Shown: positions 1 through 6,525, counted from the stretch's first letter. The stretch: 8,937 nt of DNA from Elusimicrobiota bacterium (GCA_016196785.1 JACPXA010000076.1:1-8937), one strand, 5' to 3'. Numbers and translations: made by a program. The notes: generated by a model from the sequence alone, not told the origin.

Positions 1-387
1 ATGCTGCTGTTTCTCTCCGACTATCTGGGGATGATCCCAACCCTTGTCGGCCTGCACGAGCTTGCCCCGTCCAACATGGATTTCTTGACCGCGTTCTTTC
101 AACAGAAAGGCGTCGATTACCCTCATCTGGTCAGACCCGATCAGTTCCAGATTCGAGAGGCGCTCGCCGCCGAACGACCGGACATCATCTTGGGCAGTCA
201 CTACGAGCGGGCCATCGCCCGCAGCCTGTGGGAGGATCCCCCCGGGTTCGTCGGGCTTTCCAGCCCCATCTGGGGGAGCCCCCGACTCACCTTCCGACCG
301 CTGATGGGATTGACCGGCACATTGACGCTGGTTGAAGAAATCCTTGCTGCGCTCGAACAACGAGCCCCGGGGGCACTCATCCGATGA
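1..387 (+). CDS. Nitrogenase-like (BchB/CfbD-type) oxidoreductase subunit, C-terminal part
   Basis: This is the C-terminal 128 residues of a protein cut by the window start; the first ATG is probably internal, because family members are several hundred residues long. What is visible fits the last Rossmann-like domain of nitrogenase component-1 proteins. A P-D-I-I-L-G-S-H-Y-E-R segment (about 60-70) matches the PD...G-x-x-x-E-R signature of BchB/CfbD. It is followed by G-L-S-S-P-I (about 85-90) and R-P-L-M-G-x-x-G (about 99-106), comparable with the 'SAP...PQMG-EG' end of BchB. Related enzymes take electrons from a NifH-like partner and reduce a tetrapyrrole ring; no NifH-like gene is visible here. 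The stop overlaps the ATG of the downstream CbiA/CfbB homologue by 4 bp (ATGA), so the two are translationally coupled and probably share a pathway. Whether the substrate is protochlorophyllide-like, Ni-sirohydrochlorin-like or new cannot be decided from this fragment. Family assignment is fairly secure; the subfamily is inference. Confidence 0.72.
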   Translation: MLLFLSDYLGMIPTLVGLHELAPSNMDFLTAFFQQKGVDYPHLVRPDQFQIREALAAERPDIILGSHYERAIARSLWEDPPGFVGLSSPIWGSPRLTFRPLMGLTGTLTLVEEILAALEQRAPGALIR

Positions 388-1820
388 ACCCCGCGAGCGC
401 CAGTCCCCCACGGATCCTGATCGCCGGGACGCACAGCGGGGTGGGGAAAACCACCGTCACGTTGGGACTCATTGATGGCTTTAACGGGCGCGGCCAGGTG
501 GTGCAACCCTACAAGGTCGGACCGGATTACATTGATCCAAGTCTCCACACCGCGCTGGCCGGCCGTCCCTCCAGGAACCTGGACTCGTTTTTGTGCAAAG
601 AAGAGACGCTACGGGAGATCTTCCTCCATGGGGCTCCCGGAGCAACCCTGTGTGTCATTGAGGGGGTCATGGGTTTCTTCGACGGCTATTCCGGGGTGGA
701 TGAGCGGGGCTCTAGTGCCCATGCCGCCCGTCTCCTGAAGTGCCCAGTGGTCCTTGTCCTGGACGCTTGGGGGTTCGCACGGTCCGCGGCAGCGATGGTG
801 CTGGGGTATCAGCGCTATGATCCCCGGGTGCACCTGGCGGGTGTCTTCCTCAACCGCGTCGCGAACATGGCCCACCTCCAATGGGTGACAGACGCCATTC
901 ACCGAGCGACCGGGGTCCCGGTGCTCGGCTACCTCTTTCACGATCAGGTGCTACGACTGCCTGAGCGTCATTTGGGGCTGGTCCCTAGTCAGGAAAGGCG
1001 ACTCCCCGGACCGTGGTTACGCGCGCTACGCGGCCAGCTCTCGAGTCAGGTCCGGTGGAACGACCTCCTCCGCGCGGCGCAGTCAGCACCATCCTTAGGT
1101 TGCATTAAACCTACGCTCTATAGCAGCCACCTTCACCTTGACTCATACCCCAGTCGAGTTCGTATCGGAGTGGCTCAGGACTGCGCATTCAGTTTCTACT
1201 ATCCGGACAACCTCGAAATTCTGGAAGCCTACGGGGCCGAGATCCTTCCGTTCCGGCCTACAGAGGAGCGATGCCTTCCGGATGGCATTCAGGGGTTGTA
1301 CTTTGGCGGTGGGTTCCCAGAGGTGTATGCACAGGCCTTATCGAAGAACACCCCATTACAAGCAGAAATCCGGCGGGCGGCGCAGAGTGGCCTCCCGATC
1401 TATGCCGAGTGCGGTGGATTAATGTACCTCGGGGAATCGCTCAGGGACTTCGGAGGACGCTCGTGGCCGATGGCTGGGGTTTTCCCTTGGAACACCGTGA
1501 TGGAAAGATCACTGAAGCTCGCCTACGTGCATGGGCAGGCGGTGCGTGACAACCTTCTGCTCACCCGGGGTGAGACGTTCCGGGGACACGTGTTTCACTT
1601 CTCTCGCTTGAAATTGAAACGACGGGTTCCACATACGACGTCTCTCGCTAACGGTCTTCGCCATGAGGGGCGGCAGCTTCAGGAACCCGATGGCTGGCAG
1701 ATGCGCCGCAGCCTGGCTGGCTACGTCCACCTCCACTTTGCCTCGAAACCAAGTGTCGTTCAACGTTGGCTGAGCCAATGCTCACGCCGAACGATCCATC
1801 CCAAGGAGGAGTCACAATGA
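384..1820 (+). CDS. cbiA/cfbB: Cobyrinate / Ni-sirohydrochlorin a,c-diamide synthase homologue
   Basis: Glutamine- and ATP-dependent amidoligase that amidates the a and c acetate side chains of cobyrinate (CbiA/CobB) or of Ni-sirohydrochlorin (CfbB). The 478-residue length is normal for the family. The N-terminal ATPase domain has the P-loop GTHSGVGKTT (15-24), followed by the family segment YKVGPDYIDPSLH (about 44-56) and the N-L-D-S-F motif. The C-terminal class I glutamine amidotransferase domain has GLYFGGGFPE near 305-315, the nucleophile Cys343 in YAECGGLMYL, the R-G-H-x-F-H-F-S segment and the YVHLHF motif with His449/His451. The ATG overlaps the stop of the nitrogenase-like gene, and the TGA overlaps the start of the membrane-protein gene, giving a tightly coupled three-gene unit. 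Sequence alone does not separate CbiA from CfbB. The adjacent BchB/CfbD-like reductase favours a CfbB-like role, but ordinary cobalamin synthesis remains possible. Confidence 0.9.
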   Translation: MNPASASPPRILIAGTHSGVGKTTVTLGLIDGFNGRGQVVQPYKVGPDYIDPSLHTALAGRPSRNLDSFLCKEETLREIFLHGAPGATLCVIEGVMGFFDGYSGVDERGSSAHAARLLKCPVVLVLDAWGFARSAAAMVLGYQRYDPRVHLAGVFLNRVANMAHLQWVTDAIHRATGVPVLGYLFHDQVLRLPERHLGLVPSQERRLPGPWLRALRGQLSSQVRWNDLLRAAQSAPSLGCIKPTLYSSHLHLDSYPSRVRIGVAQDCAFSFYYPDNLEILEAYGAEILPFRPTEERCLPDGIQGLYFGGGFPEVYAQALSKNTPLQAEIRRAAQSGLPIYAECGGLMYLGESLRDFGGRSWPMAGVFPWNTVMERSLKLAYVHGQAVRDNLLLTRGETFRGHVFHFSRLKLKRRVPHTTSLANGLRHEGRQLQEPDGWQMRRSLAGYVHLHFASKPSVVQRWLSQCSRRTIHPKEESQ

Positions 1821-2305
1821 TCCCATATCTCTTGATCTTGATTGGTGTCCTGAGTCGAGTCGTTCCCCATCCACCCAACGTCACTCCGATCACCGCGCTT
1901 GCCATCTATAGTGGGGTGTATTTTAACAAGCGGTCTGCCTGGGTTGTTCCTTTGGGGGCACTCCTCATCAGCGATGCCTTCTTAGGGTTTCACCCAACGG
2001 TGGGGTACGTCTATGGAAGTTTCCTCGTCATCGTCGCCCTCGGCGTCTGGCTACGGAATCATCTCCATGTCGGCTCGACGGTTGCCGCGACCTTGCTGGG
2101 TTCCACCTTCTTCTATGTGGTGACCTGTTACGGTTCATGGCGACAGGGTGGGGTTATCGGAAACACCTTCACGGAAAACCTCATCATCAGCCTTCCCTTC
2201 TATCGAAACATGCTGCTGGGAGACTTCACCTATGTGGGCCTTTTCTTTGGGCTCCATAAAATGGCTCAACTCTTCGTGAATAAAACACGATCGGTGACTG
2301 CTTGA
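1817..2305 (+). CDS. Small multi-pass membrane protein, DUF6580-like
   Basis: A 162-residue hydrophobic protein with about five to six predicted membrane segments (roughly 2-14, 22-36, 41-58, 62-79, 86-104 and 136-152). Recognisable family-like features are S-R-V-x-P-H-P-P-N-x-T-P-I-x-A-L-A-I near the N-terminus (13-30), L-L-I-S-D-x-x-L-G-F-H (49-59), V-Y-G-S-F (65-69), and a C-terminal L-L-G-D-F-T-Y-x-G-L-F-F-G (133-145). These resemble DUF6580 proteins, which look like ECF-transporter S components, but no substrate is established here. The start at 1817 is chosen because AAGGAGG lies at 1803-1809 with 7-base spacing and the ATG overlaps the CbiA/CfbB stop as ATGA. A longer frame opens at 1766 but would run inside the upstream gene. 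Its position suggests uptake of a metal or tetrapyrrole precursor for the neighbouring enzymes; that is inference. Confidence 0.75.
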   Translation: MIPYLLILIGVLSRVVPHPPNVTPITALAIYSGVYFNKRSAWVVPLGALLISDAFLGFHPTVGYVYGSFLVIVALGVWLRNHLHVGSTVAATLLGSTFFYVVTCYGSWRQGGVIGNTFTENLIISLPFYRNMLLGDFTYVGLFFGLHKMAQLFVNKTRSVTA

Positions 2306-2313
2306 GGAGAACC

Positions 2314-2334
2314 GGGGGCGTGGCTTCGTCCCCC
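2314..2334 (+). terminator. GC-rich hairpin after the tetrapyrrole genes (weak terminator candidate)
   Basis: GGGGGCG (2314-2320) pairs with CGTCCCCC (2327-2334) across a 6-base loop, with one bulged T. It lies just after the stop at 2305 and before the spe promoter, where a terminator would be expected. It is not followed by a T-run (the next bases are CTGAAAACTT), so it would be at best a weak or factor-assisted terminator. Confidence 0.3.
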
Positions 2335-2342
2335 CTGAAAAC

Positions 2343-2372
2343 TTGACAGTGAAAAAATAAATGTGATATGGT
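2343..2372 (+). promoter_or_regulatory. Sigma70-type promoter of the polyamine operon
   Basis: A perfect -35 box TTGACA (2343-2348) is separated by 18 bp from TATGGT (2367-2372). An alternative -10, TGATAT (2364-2369), would leave a 15-bp spacer. The A/T-rich spacer stands out from the GC-rich surroundings. Transcription would begin near 2379, giving a ~34-nt leader before the speD TTG start. Confidence 0.6.
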
Positions 2373-2390
2373 GGTGCCACCATGGCACCA
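2368..2390. repeat. Two overlapping perfect inverted repeats at the spe promoter
   Basis: ATGGTGG (2368-2374) and CCACCAT (2377-2383) form a perfect 7-bp inverted repeat with a 2-bp centre. TGGTGCC (2372-2378) and GGCACCA (2384-2390) form a second perfect 7-bp repeat with a 5-bp centre that shares bases with the first. They cover the -10 box and the expected transcription start, the position of an operator for a dimeric repressor. No known binding-site consensus is recognised. Confidence 0.5.
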
Positions 2391-2408
2391 TCACCTGGTG
2401 TGAGGTGA
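2391..2408 (+). promoter_or_regulatory. Ribosome binding site of speD inside a small hairpin
   Basis: GAGGTGA (2402-2408) is a good Shine-Dalgarno sequence 4-5 bases before the TTG at 2413 and decides that start. Its 3' half, GGTGA (2404-2408), pairs perfectly with TCACC (2391-2395) across an 8-nt loop, so the site could be masked in the mRNA leader. Confidence 0.45.
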
Positions 2409-2412
2409 CGGA

Positions 2413-2796
2413 TTGCAGGCACTGGGGCGGCACCTCCTCGTAGAACTGTACCAGTGTGACCGGAAGATCCTTACCGACGTGCGGAAGGTGGAAGGAATCA
2501 TGGTGGAGGCCGCCAAGCGGGCGAAGGCCCATGTGGTGGATGTCGTCTTCCACACCTTTAACCCGCACGGGATCTCCGGCGTGATCGTGATTGCCGAATC
2601 GCATCTTGCCATCCACACCTGGCCGGAGTATGCGTTTGCCTCCATTGATATCTATACCTGTGGCTCTGAGATTAACCCATGGCCGGCCTATTCCTATCTC
2701 GTCCGTAAGTTCCATGCCAAACATACCACCGCCCTCGAGATGAAACGGGGCATCCTGCGCCCTCTGTCGAGCCGTCCTCTCAAGCATAAGCCGTAA
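2413..2796 (+). CDS. speD: S-adenosylmethionine decarboxylase proenzyme, prokaryotic class 1B type
   Basis: Makes decarboxylated AdoMet, the aminopropyl donor for polyamine synthesis, in the cytoplasm. The 127-residue proenzyme is typical of the short Thermotoga/Bacillus-type SpeD. It should self-cleave between Glu62 and Ser63 in A-E-S-H-L, with Ser63 becoming the pyruvoyl group. The catalytic His68 (in H-T-W-P-E-Y) and Cys83 (in Y-T-C-G) fall at the same numbers as in the well-studied Thermotoga enzyme. The N-terminal LGRHLLVELYQCD and the closing L-E-M-K-R-G are also characteristic. An in-frame TGA at 2401-2403 and the absence of any ATG make the TTG at 2413 the only reasonable start, and a Shine-Dalgarno sequence supports it. 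The gene heads an operon with speE 8 bp downstream. Confidence 0.95.
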   Translation: MQALGRHLLVELYQCDRKILTDVRKVEGIMVEAAKRAKAHVVDVVFHTFNPHGISGVIVIAESHLAIHTWPEYAFASIDIYTCGSEINPWPAYSYLVRKFHAKHTTALEMKRGILRPLSSRPLKHKP

Positions 2797-2804
2797 CCCA
2801 CCCC

Positions 2805-3713
2805 ATGCGCGGGCTCTGGTTTGAGGAGTGGTTTACCCGCCACGAGGCGCACCGCCATCATCTTCGGCGCTACCTGGTCCGCTGCCGCACACGGTTTCAG
2901 CGCGCGGTGGTGGCTGATTCGTATTCGTTTGGCCGCTGCCTCATCCTGGACGGGGAGATGCAGTCAGCGGCGCTGGACGAGTTCATCTACCATGAGGCGC
3001 TGGTGCATCCTGCGCTCGTCGTCCATCCGCACCCGAGGCGGGTGTTCATCATGGGGGGAGGGGAAGGCGCCACGCTCCGGGAGGTACTCCGCCACCGGTC
3101 GGTGGAACGGGCGGTGATGGTGGATATTGACGGCGAGGTGATCAAGTTTTGCCGACGCTACCTGCGCGAGTGGCACCAAGGATCATTCCAGCACCCGAAG
3201 ACCGAACTGCTCATCCAGGATGCGAAGCAGTTCGTTGCAGCGCACGACGAACACTTCGATGTGATTTTCTCGGACTTACCGTCGCCCATCGAAGAGGGGC
3301 CGGCCTATTCACTCTACACGGTGGAGTTCTATCGGCAATTGTCCCGGCGGCTCGCCCTGGGAGGCCTCTTCGCCCTCCAGGCGGGCTCCGGTAACTTGCT
3401 CCAGATCCATTTGCACGCGGTGCTCTATCGAACCCTCCGGCAGGTCTTTCGGACAGTGCGAGCCTACTACGCCTTCGTCCCGTCGTTCGATGTCCCCTGG
3501 GCCTTCCTCCTCTGTAGTAATCGGTGGGACCCCGTGTCGGTGCCGGTCACGACCATTCAACGCCGGCTCACCCAACGGGTCAAAGGGCCGCTCCGGTTCT
3601 ATGACGCCGAGACGCACACCGGGTTGTTCCATCTTCCCAAGTATCTGCGTACGCTCCTCGATCGAGAGCGCCAGGTCTTCACCGAGAAACAGCCGGTGTA
3701 CTTCTTCAAGTAA
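2805..3713 (+). CDS. speE: Aminopropyltransferase, spermidine/thermospermine synthase (ACL5-like)
   Basis: Transfers an aminopropyl group from decarboxylated AdoMet to a polyamine acceptor. The 302-residue protein has the short N-terminal beta domain and then a Rossmann methyltransferase-like fold. Motifs are LDGEMQSAALDEFIYHE (48-64, Tyr62), MGGGEGATLRE (83-93), the ribose-binding V-D-I-D (106-109), Q-D-A (138-140) and FSDLPSP (155-161, Asp157 in the usual catalytic position). The combination M-Q-S, G-G-G-E-G and D-L-x-x-P-x-x-E-G-P-x-Y-x-L-Y-T resembles plant ACL5 and its bacterial relatives rather than canonical SpeE, which has V-Q/I-Q, G-G-G-D-G and D-S-T-D-P. The second Asp of that last signature is Ser160. 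The ATG lies 8 bp after speD with no clear Shine-Dalgarno sequence, which suggests coupling. The enzyme class is secure; the acceptor (putrescine, spermidine or agmatine) is not. Confidence 0.9.
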   Translation: MRGLWFEEWFTRHEAHRHHLRRYLVRCRTRFQRAVVADSYSFGRCLILDGEMQSAALDEFIYHEALVHPALVVHPHPRRVFIMGGGEGATLREVLRHRSVERAVMVDIDGEVIKFCRRYLREWHQGSFQHPKTELLIQDAKQFVAAHDEHFDVIFSDLPSPIEEGPAYSLYTVEFYRQLSRRLALGGLFALQAGSGNLLQIHLHAVLYRTLRQVFRTVRAYYAFVPSFDVPWAFLLCSNRWDPVSVPVTTIQRRLTQRVKGPLRFYDAETHTGLFHLPKYLRTLLDRERQVFTEKQPVYFFK

Positions 3714-3718
3714 TCCCT

Positions 3719-5176
3719 GTGAAAGGCCAGGCGAAAACCCCACTGTTAGATACCCTGCTCTGCCACGCGAAGCGGCGGGTGGTGTCGTTCCATACGCCGG
3801 GACATAAGAACGGACGGGGGATTGACCCAGTGCTTCGACGGTTCACCGGGCGGGCGGTCTACAGCATGGATGTAACCGTCTTTCCAGAGGTGGACTCGCT
3901 CCATGACCCTGTGAGTTCCATCAAGAAGGCTCAAGCCTTGATGGCCCGGGCATACGGGGTGGAGCACTCCTTTTTCTTGGTCAATGGCTCGACCGTAGGG
4001 AACATCGCCATGTTCCTGGCGGCGTGCAACCCGGGGGATTCAGTGATCCTTTCACGCAACGCCCACAAGTCCATCGTCTCCGCGATCATCCTTTCCGGGG
4101 TCTGGCCCATTTGGATTCAACCGCAGGTGGACCAACACCTCGATATCATCTTCGACGCCAGCCCTGAACAGGTGGAAGAGGCGCTCCGGCAGTTTCCCGA
4201 GGCGAAGGCGGTGTTCATCACTAGCCCTACCTACAACGGCGTGACGACGAACCTTGTGAAGATCGCTGAAATCTGCCACCGTCTTGGGAAGCTCCTCCTC
4301 GTGGATGAAGCCCACGGGCCCCACCTCAAGTTTCACAAGGACTTACCGGTCTCGGCTGTCGAGGCGGGGGCGGACCTGTGTGTGCAATCTACCCATAAGA
4401 TCCTCTCGGCGCTGTCACAAGGTTCCGTCTTGCACATGCGGTCCGCCCTCTTGGACCCCAATCGCGTGCGGAAGGTCGTGTCCCTTCTGCAGACGACGAG
4501 CCCGAACTACCTCATCCTCGCCTCCATTGACGCCGCCAGAAAGCAGGCGGTGCTTGCGGGGGAACGGCTGTTGGACCGAGTCATTCGGTGGGCGGAGGAA
4601 GGGCGGAAGGCCATCAACCGCCTCCAAAACTTTTTCTGCGTCACCCGACCGGAGATCCAGCGCCGCGGTTTTGATTTGGATGTCACGAAGCTTACCATCA
4701 ACGTCACGCGCTCCGGGCTCTCTGGCCATCAGATTGAATCTATCTTGAACCGTGAGTATAATATCCAGGTTGATTGCGCCGATCTGTTCAACTTGATTGC
4801 CATTCTGGGCATCGGATCGGACCGTCAGGACGTTGCGCGTCTCAGTGTGGCGCTCAGCGAGATTGACCAGAAGTATCACGGCGTGGAAGCCAACTGGGTC
4901 TTACAATTGCCGTCGTTGTCTACGGAGATGGTCATGATGCCCCGAGATGTGTTTCTGTTTCACCGCTCGAAGCGCATTCCCTTAAGCAAGGCGGTCGGCC
5001 ATATCAGCGCCCAGGCGCTAACCCCCTACCCCCCTGGGATCCCTGTCTTGATCCCTGGCGAACGGATCACCCAGGAGACCCAAGATTACCTCATGGGGCT
5101 CTCGGAAAAGGAGATTCGCGTCAGCGGTCAAGAAACCGACACGTTACGAACCATTAAAGTGGTCACGCTGCACTAA
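3719..5176 (+). CDS. speA: PLP-dependent Orn/Lys/Arg decarboxylase, probably arginine decarboxylase
   Basis: A fold-type I pyridoxal-phosphate decarboxylase of the Bacillus SpeA/YaaO kind, 485 residues, which is normal for this shorter group. The N-terminus carries the family signature S-F-H-T-P-G-H-K (23-30), followed by the D-x-T-x-F-P-E-V-D-S-L-H segment. The cofactor region shows N-G-S-T-V-G-N, V-D-E-A-H-G-P-H (Asp196, His199) and Q-S-T-H-K-I-L-S-A-L, with Lys227 as the Schiff-base lysine. The small C-terminal domain has the Y-P-P-G-I-P-V-L-I-P-G-E signature. The start is the GTG at 3719, 5 bp after the speE stop; its Shine-Dalgarno is weak, so translation is probably coupled. Operon context with speD and speE points to making the polyamine precursor, most likely agmatine from arginine. 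Lysine or ornithine as substrate cannot be excluded from sequence. Confidence 0.9.
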   Translation: MKGQAKTPLLDTLLCHAKRRVVSFHTPGHKNGRGIDPVLRRFTGRAVYSMDVTVFPEVDSLHDPVSSIKKAQALMARAYGVEHSFFLVNGSTVGNIAMFLAACNPGDSVILSRNAHKSIVSAIILSGVWPIWIQPQVDQHLDIIFDASPEQVEEALRQFPEAKAVFITSPTYNGVTTNLVKIAEICHRLGKLLLVDEAHGPHLKFHKDLPVSAVEAGADLCVQSTHKILSALSQGSVLHMRSALLDPNRVRKVVSLLQTTSPNYLILASIDAARKQAVLAGERLLDRVIRWAEEGRKAINRLQNFFCVTRPEIQRRGFDLDVTKLTINVTRSGLSGHQIESILNREYNIQVDCADLFNLIAILGIGSDRQDVARLSVALSEIDQKYHGVEANWVLQLPSLSTEMVMMPRDVFLFHRSKRIPLSKAVGHISAQALTPYPPGIPVLIPGERITQETQDYLMGLSEKEIRVSGQETDTLRTIKVVTLH

Positions 5177-5197
5177 GAGAGAGGAGCGCTACCAAGC

Positions 5198-5566
5198 ATG
5201 GCCCAATCACAATCTCCCATCAACCCCGCCCGCTTGAAAGTCTTAAAAGAGACGCTCTTGGAGAAACGGGAGGACTTGCTGCTCGTGGTCCAACGCAAAA
5301 AGGAGCGAGAGCTCCCCTCCACCGAGGTAGGGGACGAAGCGGATGTCGCGACCCAGTCCCTGGAGAAGGAGATGTTGTTCGAGCTCACCGATACCGAGCA
5401 ACAAACCCTCGATGACATTGAGGCCGCCCTTCGGAAGATCGAGAAGGGCGGTTACGGGTTGTGTGAATCGTGTCGAAAACCGATTCCGCTCACTCGGTTG
5501 GGGGCGATGCCCTGGGCCCGCTACTGCGTCTCCTGCCAAGCCCGCCAAGAGACCCCTCGTGCCTAA
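5198..5566 (+). CDS. DksA/TraR-family C4 zinc-finger protein
   Basis: A 122-residue cytoplasmic protein of the DksA/TraR superfamily, whose members insert a coiled coil into the RNA polymerase secondary channel and alter promoter choice. The N-terminal half (about 10-80) is a charged heptad-like coiled coil. Its turn carries D46-E-A-D49-V-A51, matching the DxxDxA tip motif needed for activity in DksA. The C-terminal zinc finger is C89-x2-C92-x17-C110-x2-C113, complete. The ATG at 5198 has GAGGAG at 5181-5186, a slightly long 11-base spacing. The gene begins 21 bp after the decarboxylase with no obvious promoter between, so it is likely co-transcribed with the polyamine genes. Whether it is a true ppGpp-linked DksA or one of the short paralogues is not decidable here. 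Confidence 0.9.
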   Translation: MAQSQSPINPARLKVLKETLLEKREDLLLVVQRKKERELPSTEVGDEADVATQSLEKEMLFELTDTEQQTLDDIEAALRKIEKGGYGLCESCRKPIPLTRLGAMPWARYCVSCQARQETPRA

Positions 5567-5638
5567 GGGGAACCCTCCGCTCGCTAGCCTATCACTTCGC
5601 CACCTCCCCCAGCTCCCCTAGATAGCACACTTAGCCTT

Positions 5639-6454
5639 ATGGGCATTGATTTGCATATCCATACCAATGCATCGGATGGGACGCTGACCGCTGAAGCGAC
5701 CATGGAGCGAGCTCACGAGGCGGGTCTGACCACCGTCGCGATCACCGATCATGACACCACAGCCGGCCTCCCGAAGGCTGAACAGCGAGCGGCGGCGATG
5801 GGGGTCGAACTCATCCCCGGGGTTGAAATCAACGCTGGACAAGGGTCCCATTGTCACATCTTGGGCTATTGGATTGACGCGGATGACCTTGAGTTTCAGC
5901 GAGCGTTGGCACACTTTCGAGAGGCCCGGCAAACGCGGATTCAAGAGATGGTGAAGAAGTTGCAACGGCACGGCCTAAACCTCCTCTGGGAAGACGTGCT
6001 GACGGCGTCAAAGGGGGAAAGCCTGGGGAGACCGCATATTGCGGACGCGCTCCATCAGAAAGGCTACGTTGCTAGCCGAGGGGAGGCCTTTCATCGCTAC
6101 CTCCTGGAGGGGGGACCAGCGTATGTCCCGTCGCGGGGTCCAACATCCCAGACCGCCATTCGTACGATTCGACAGGCCAAGGGGATTCCAGTCGTGGCCC
6201 ACCCAGCCGCTTCCCACGTGGACCAAGAGATCCCGTCACTCGTGGATGCTGGCCTCATGGGGATTGAGGTCTATTACCCAGAACATTCGCCGGTCGTGAT
6301 TGACCATTACCGACAGATAGCCGCTCGGCACCATCTGTTGGTCACGGGAGGATCAGATTTCCATGGGCCGGGCACCGGGAGAGACCGCTTAGGCAGCGTT
6401 GTGGTCCCTCCGGAGGTTCTAGCTGCCATGAAACGCCGCCGTTCTTCCTCTTAA
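5639..6454 (+). CDS. PHP-domain phosphoesterase (RNase AM / TrpH / YciV type)
   Basis: A 271-residue metal-dependent phosphoesterase of the polymerase-and-histidinol-phosphatase family. Related proteins hydrolyse 3',5'-nucleoside bisphosphates and trim short RNA 5' ends. All expected metal ligands are visible: H6-I-H8 with D13 in D-L-H-I-H-T-x-A-S-D-G, D37-H38 in I-T-D-H-D-T, E63 in P-G-V-E-I-N, H73, R-P-H133, H188 in V-V-A-H-P-A, and D240/H242 in G-G-S-D-F-H-G. The length is normal. The ATG at 5639 places the first motif right at the N-terminus as in homologues, but no Shine-Dalgarno sequence precedes it, so it may be leaderless or weakly translated. It lies 72 bp after the DksA-like gene; a separate promoter was not recognised. 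The precise substrate is inferred from the family. Confidence 0.9.
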   Translation: MGIDLHIHTNASDGTLTAEATMERAHEAGLTTVAITDHDTTAGLPKAEQRAAAMGVELIPGVEINAGQGSHCHILGYWIDADDLEFQRALAHFREARQTRIQEMVKKLQRHGLNLLWEDVLTASKGESLGRPHIADALHQKGYVASRGEAFHRYLLEGGPAYVPSRGPTSQTAIRTIRQAKGIPVVAHPAASHVDQEIPSLVDAGLMGIEVYYPEHSPVVIDHYRQIAARHHLLVTGGSDFHGPGTGRDRLGSVVVPPEVLAAMKRRRSSS

Positions 6455-6475
6455 TATAATTGCTTCATAAGATTC

Positions 6476-6504
6476 TTGACTTTTTTAGTAATGAATGTTA
6501 TACT
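6476..6504 (+). promoter_or_regulatory. Upstream promoter P1 of the HU-family gene (extended -10)
   Basis: TTGACT (6476-6481), an exact 17-bp spacer, then TATACT (6499-6504) preceded by TGT, i.e. an extended -10 element. This is near-consensus sigma70 and sits in an A/T-rich patch just after the PHP gene. Expected start of transcription is near 6511. Confidence 0.75.
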
Positions 6505-6525
6505 TATAGTGGGTTAGTGGGCAGG

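Noticed and set aside
1..3. ATG at the first base as a true gene start
   Set aside because: The product would contain only the last domain of a nitrogenase-like subunit; an internal methionine at the window edge is the simpler reading.
1766..1816. Earlier ATG giving a 17-residue longer DUF6580-like protein
   Set aside because: The extension lies inside the CbiA/CfbB coding region, is hydrophilic, and lacks a ribosome site, whereas the ATG at 1817 has AAGGAGG and an ATGA overlap.
2266..2787. 173-codon open frame on the minus strand
   Set aside because: It is antisense to speD and runs through the spe promoter; no motif is recognisable.
5567..5638. AGGGGA ... TCCCCT pairing as a terminator after the DksA-like gene
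   Set aside because: The arms are short, about 40 bases apart and not followed by a T-run; no confident terminator or promoter could be supported in this 72-bp gap.
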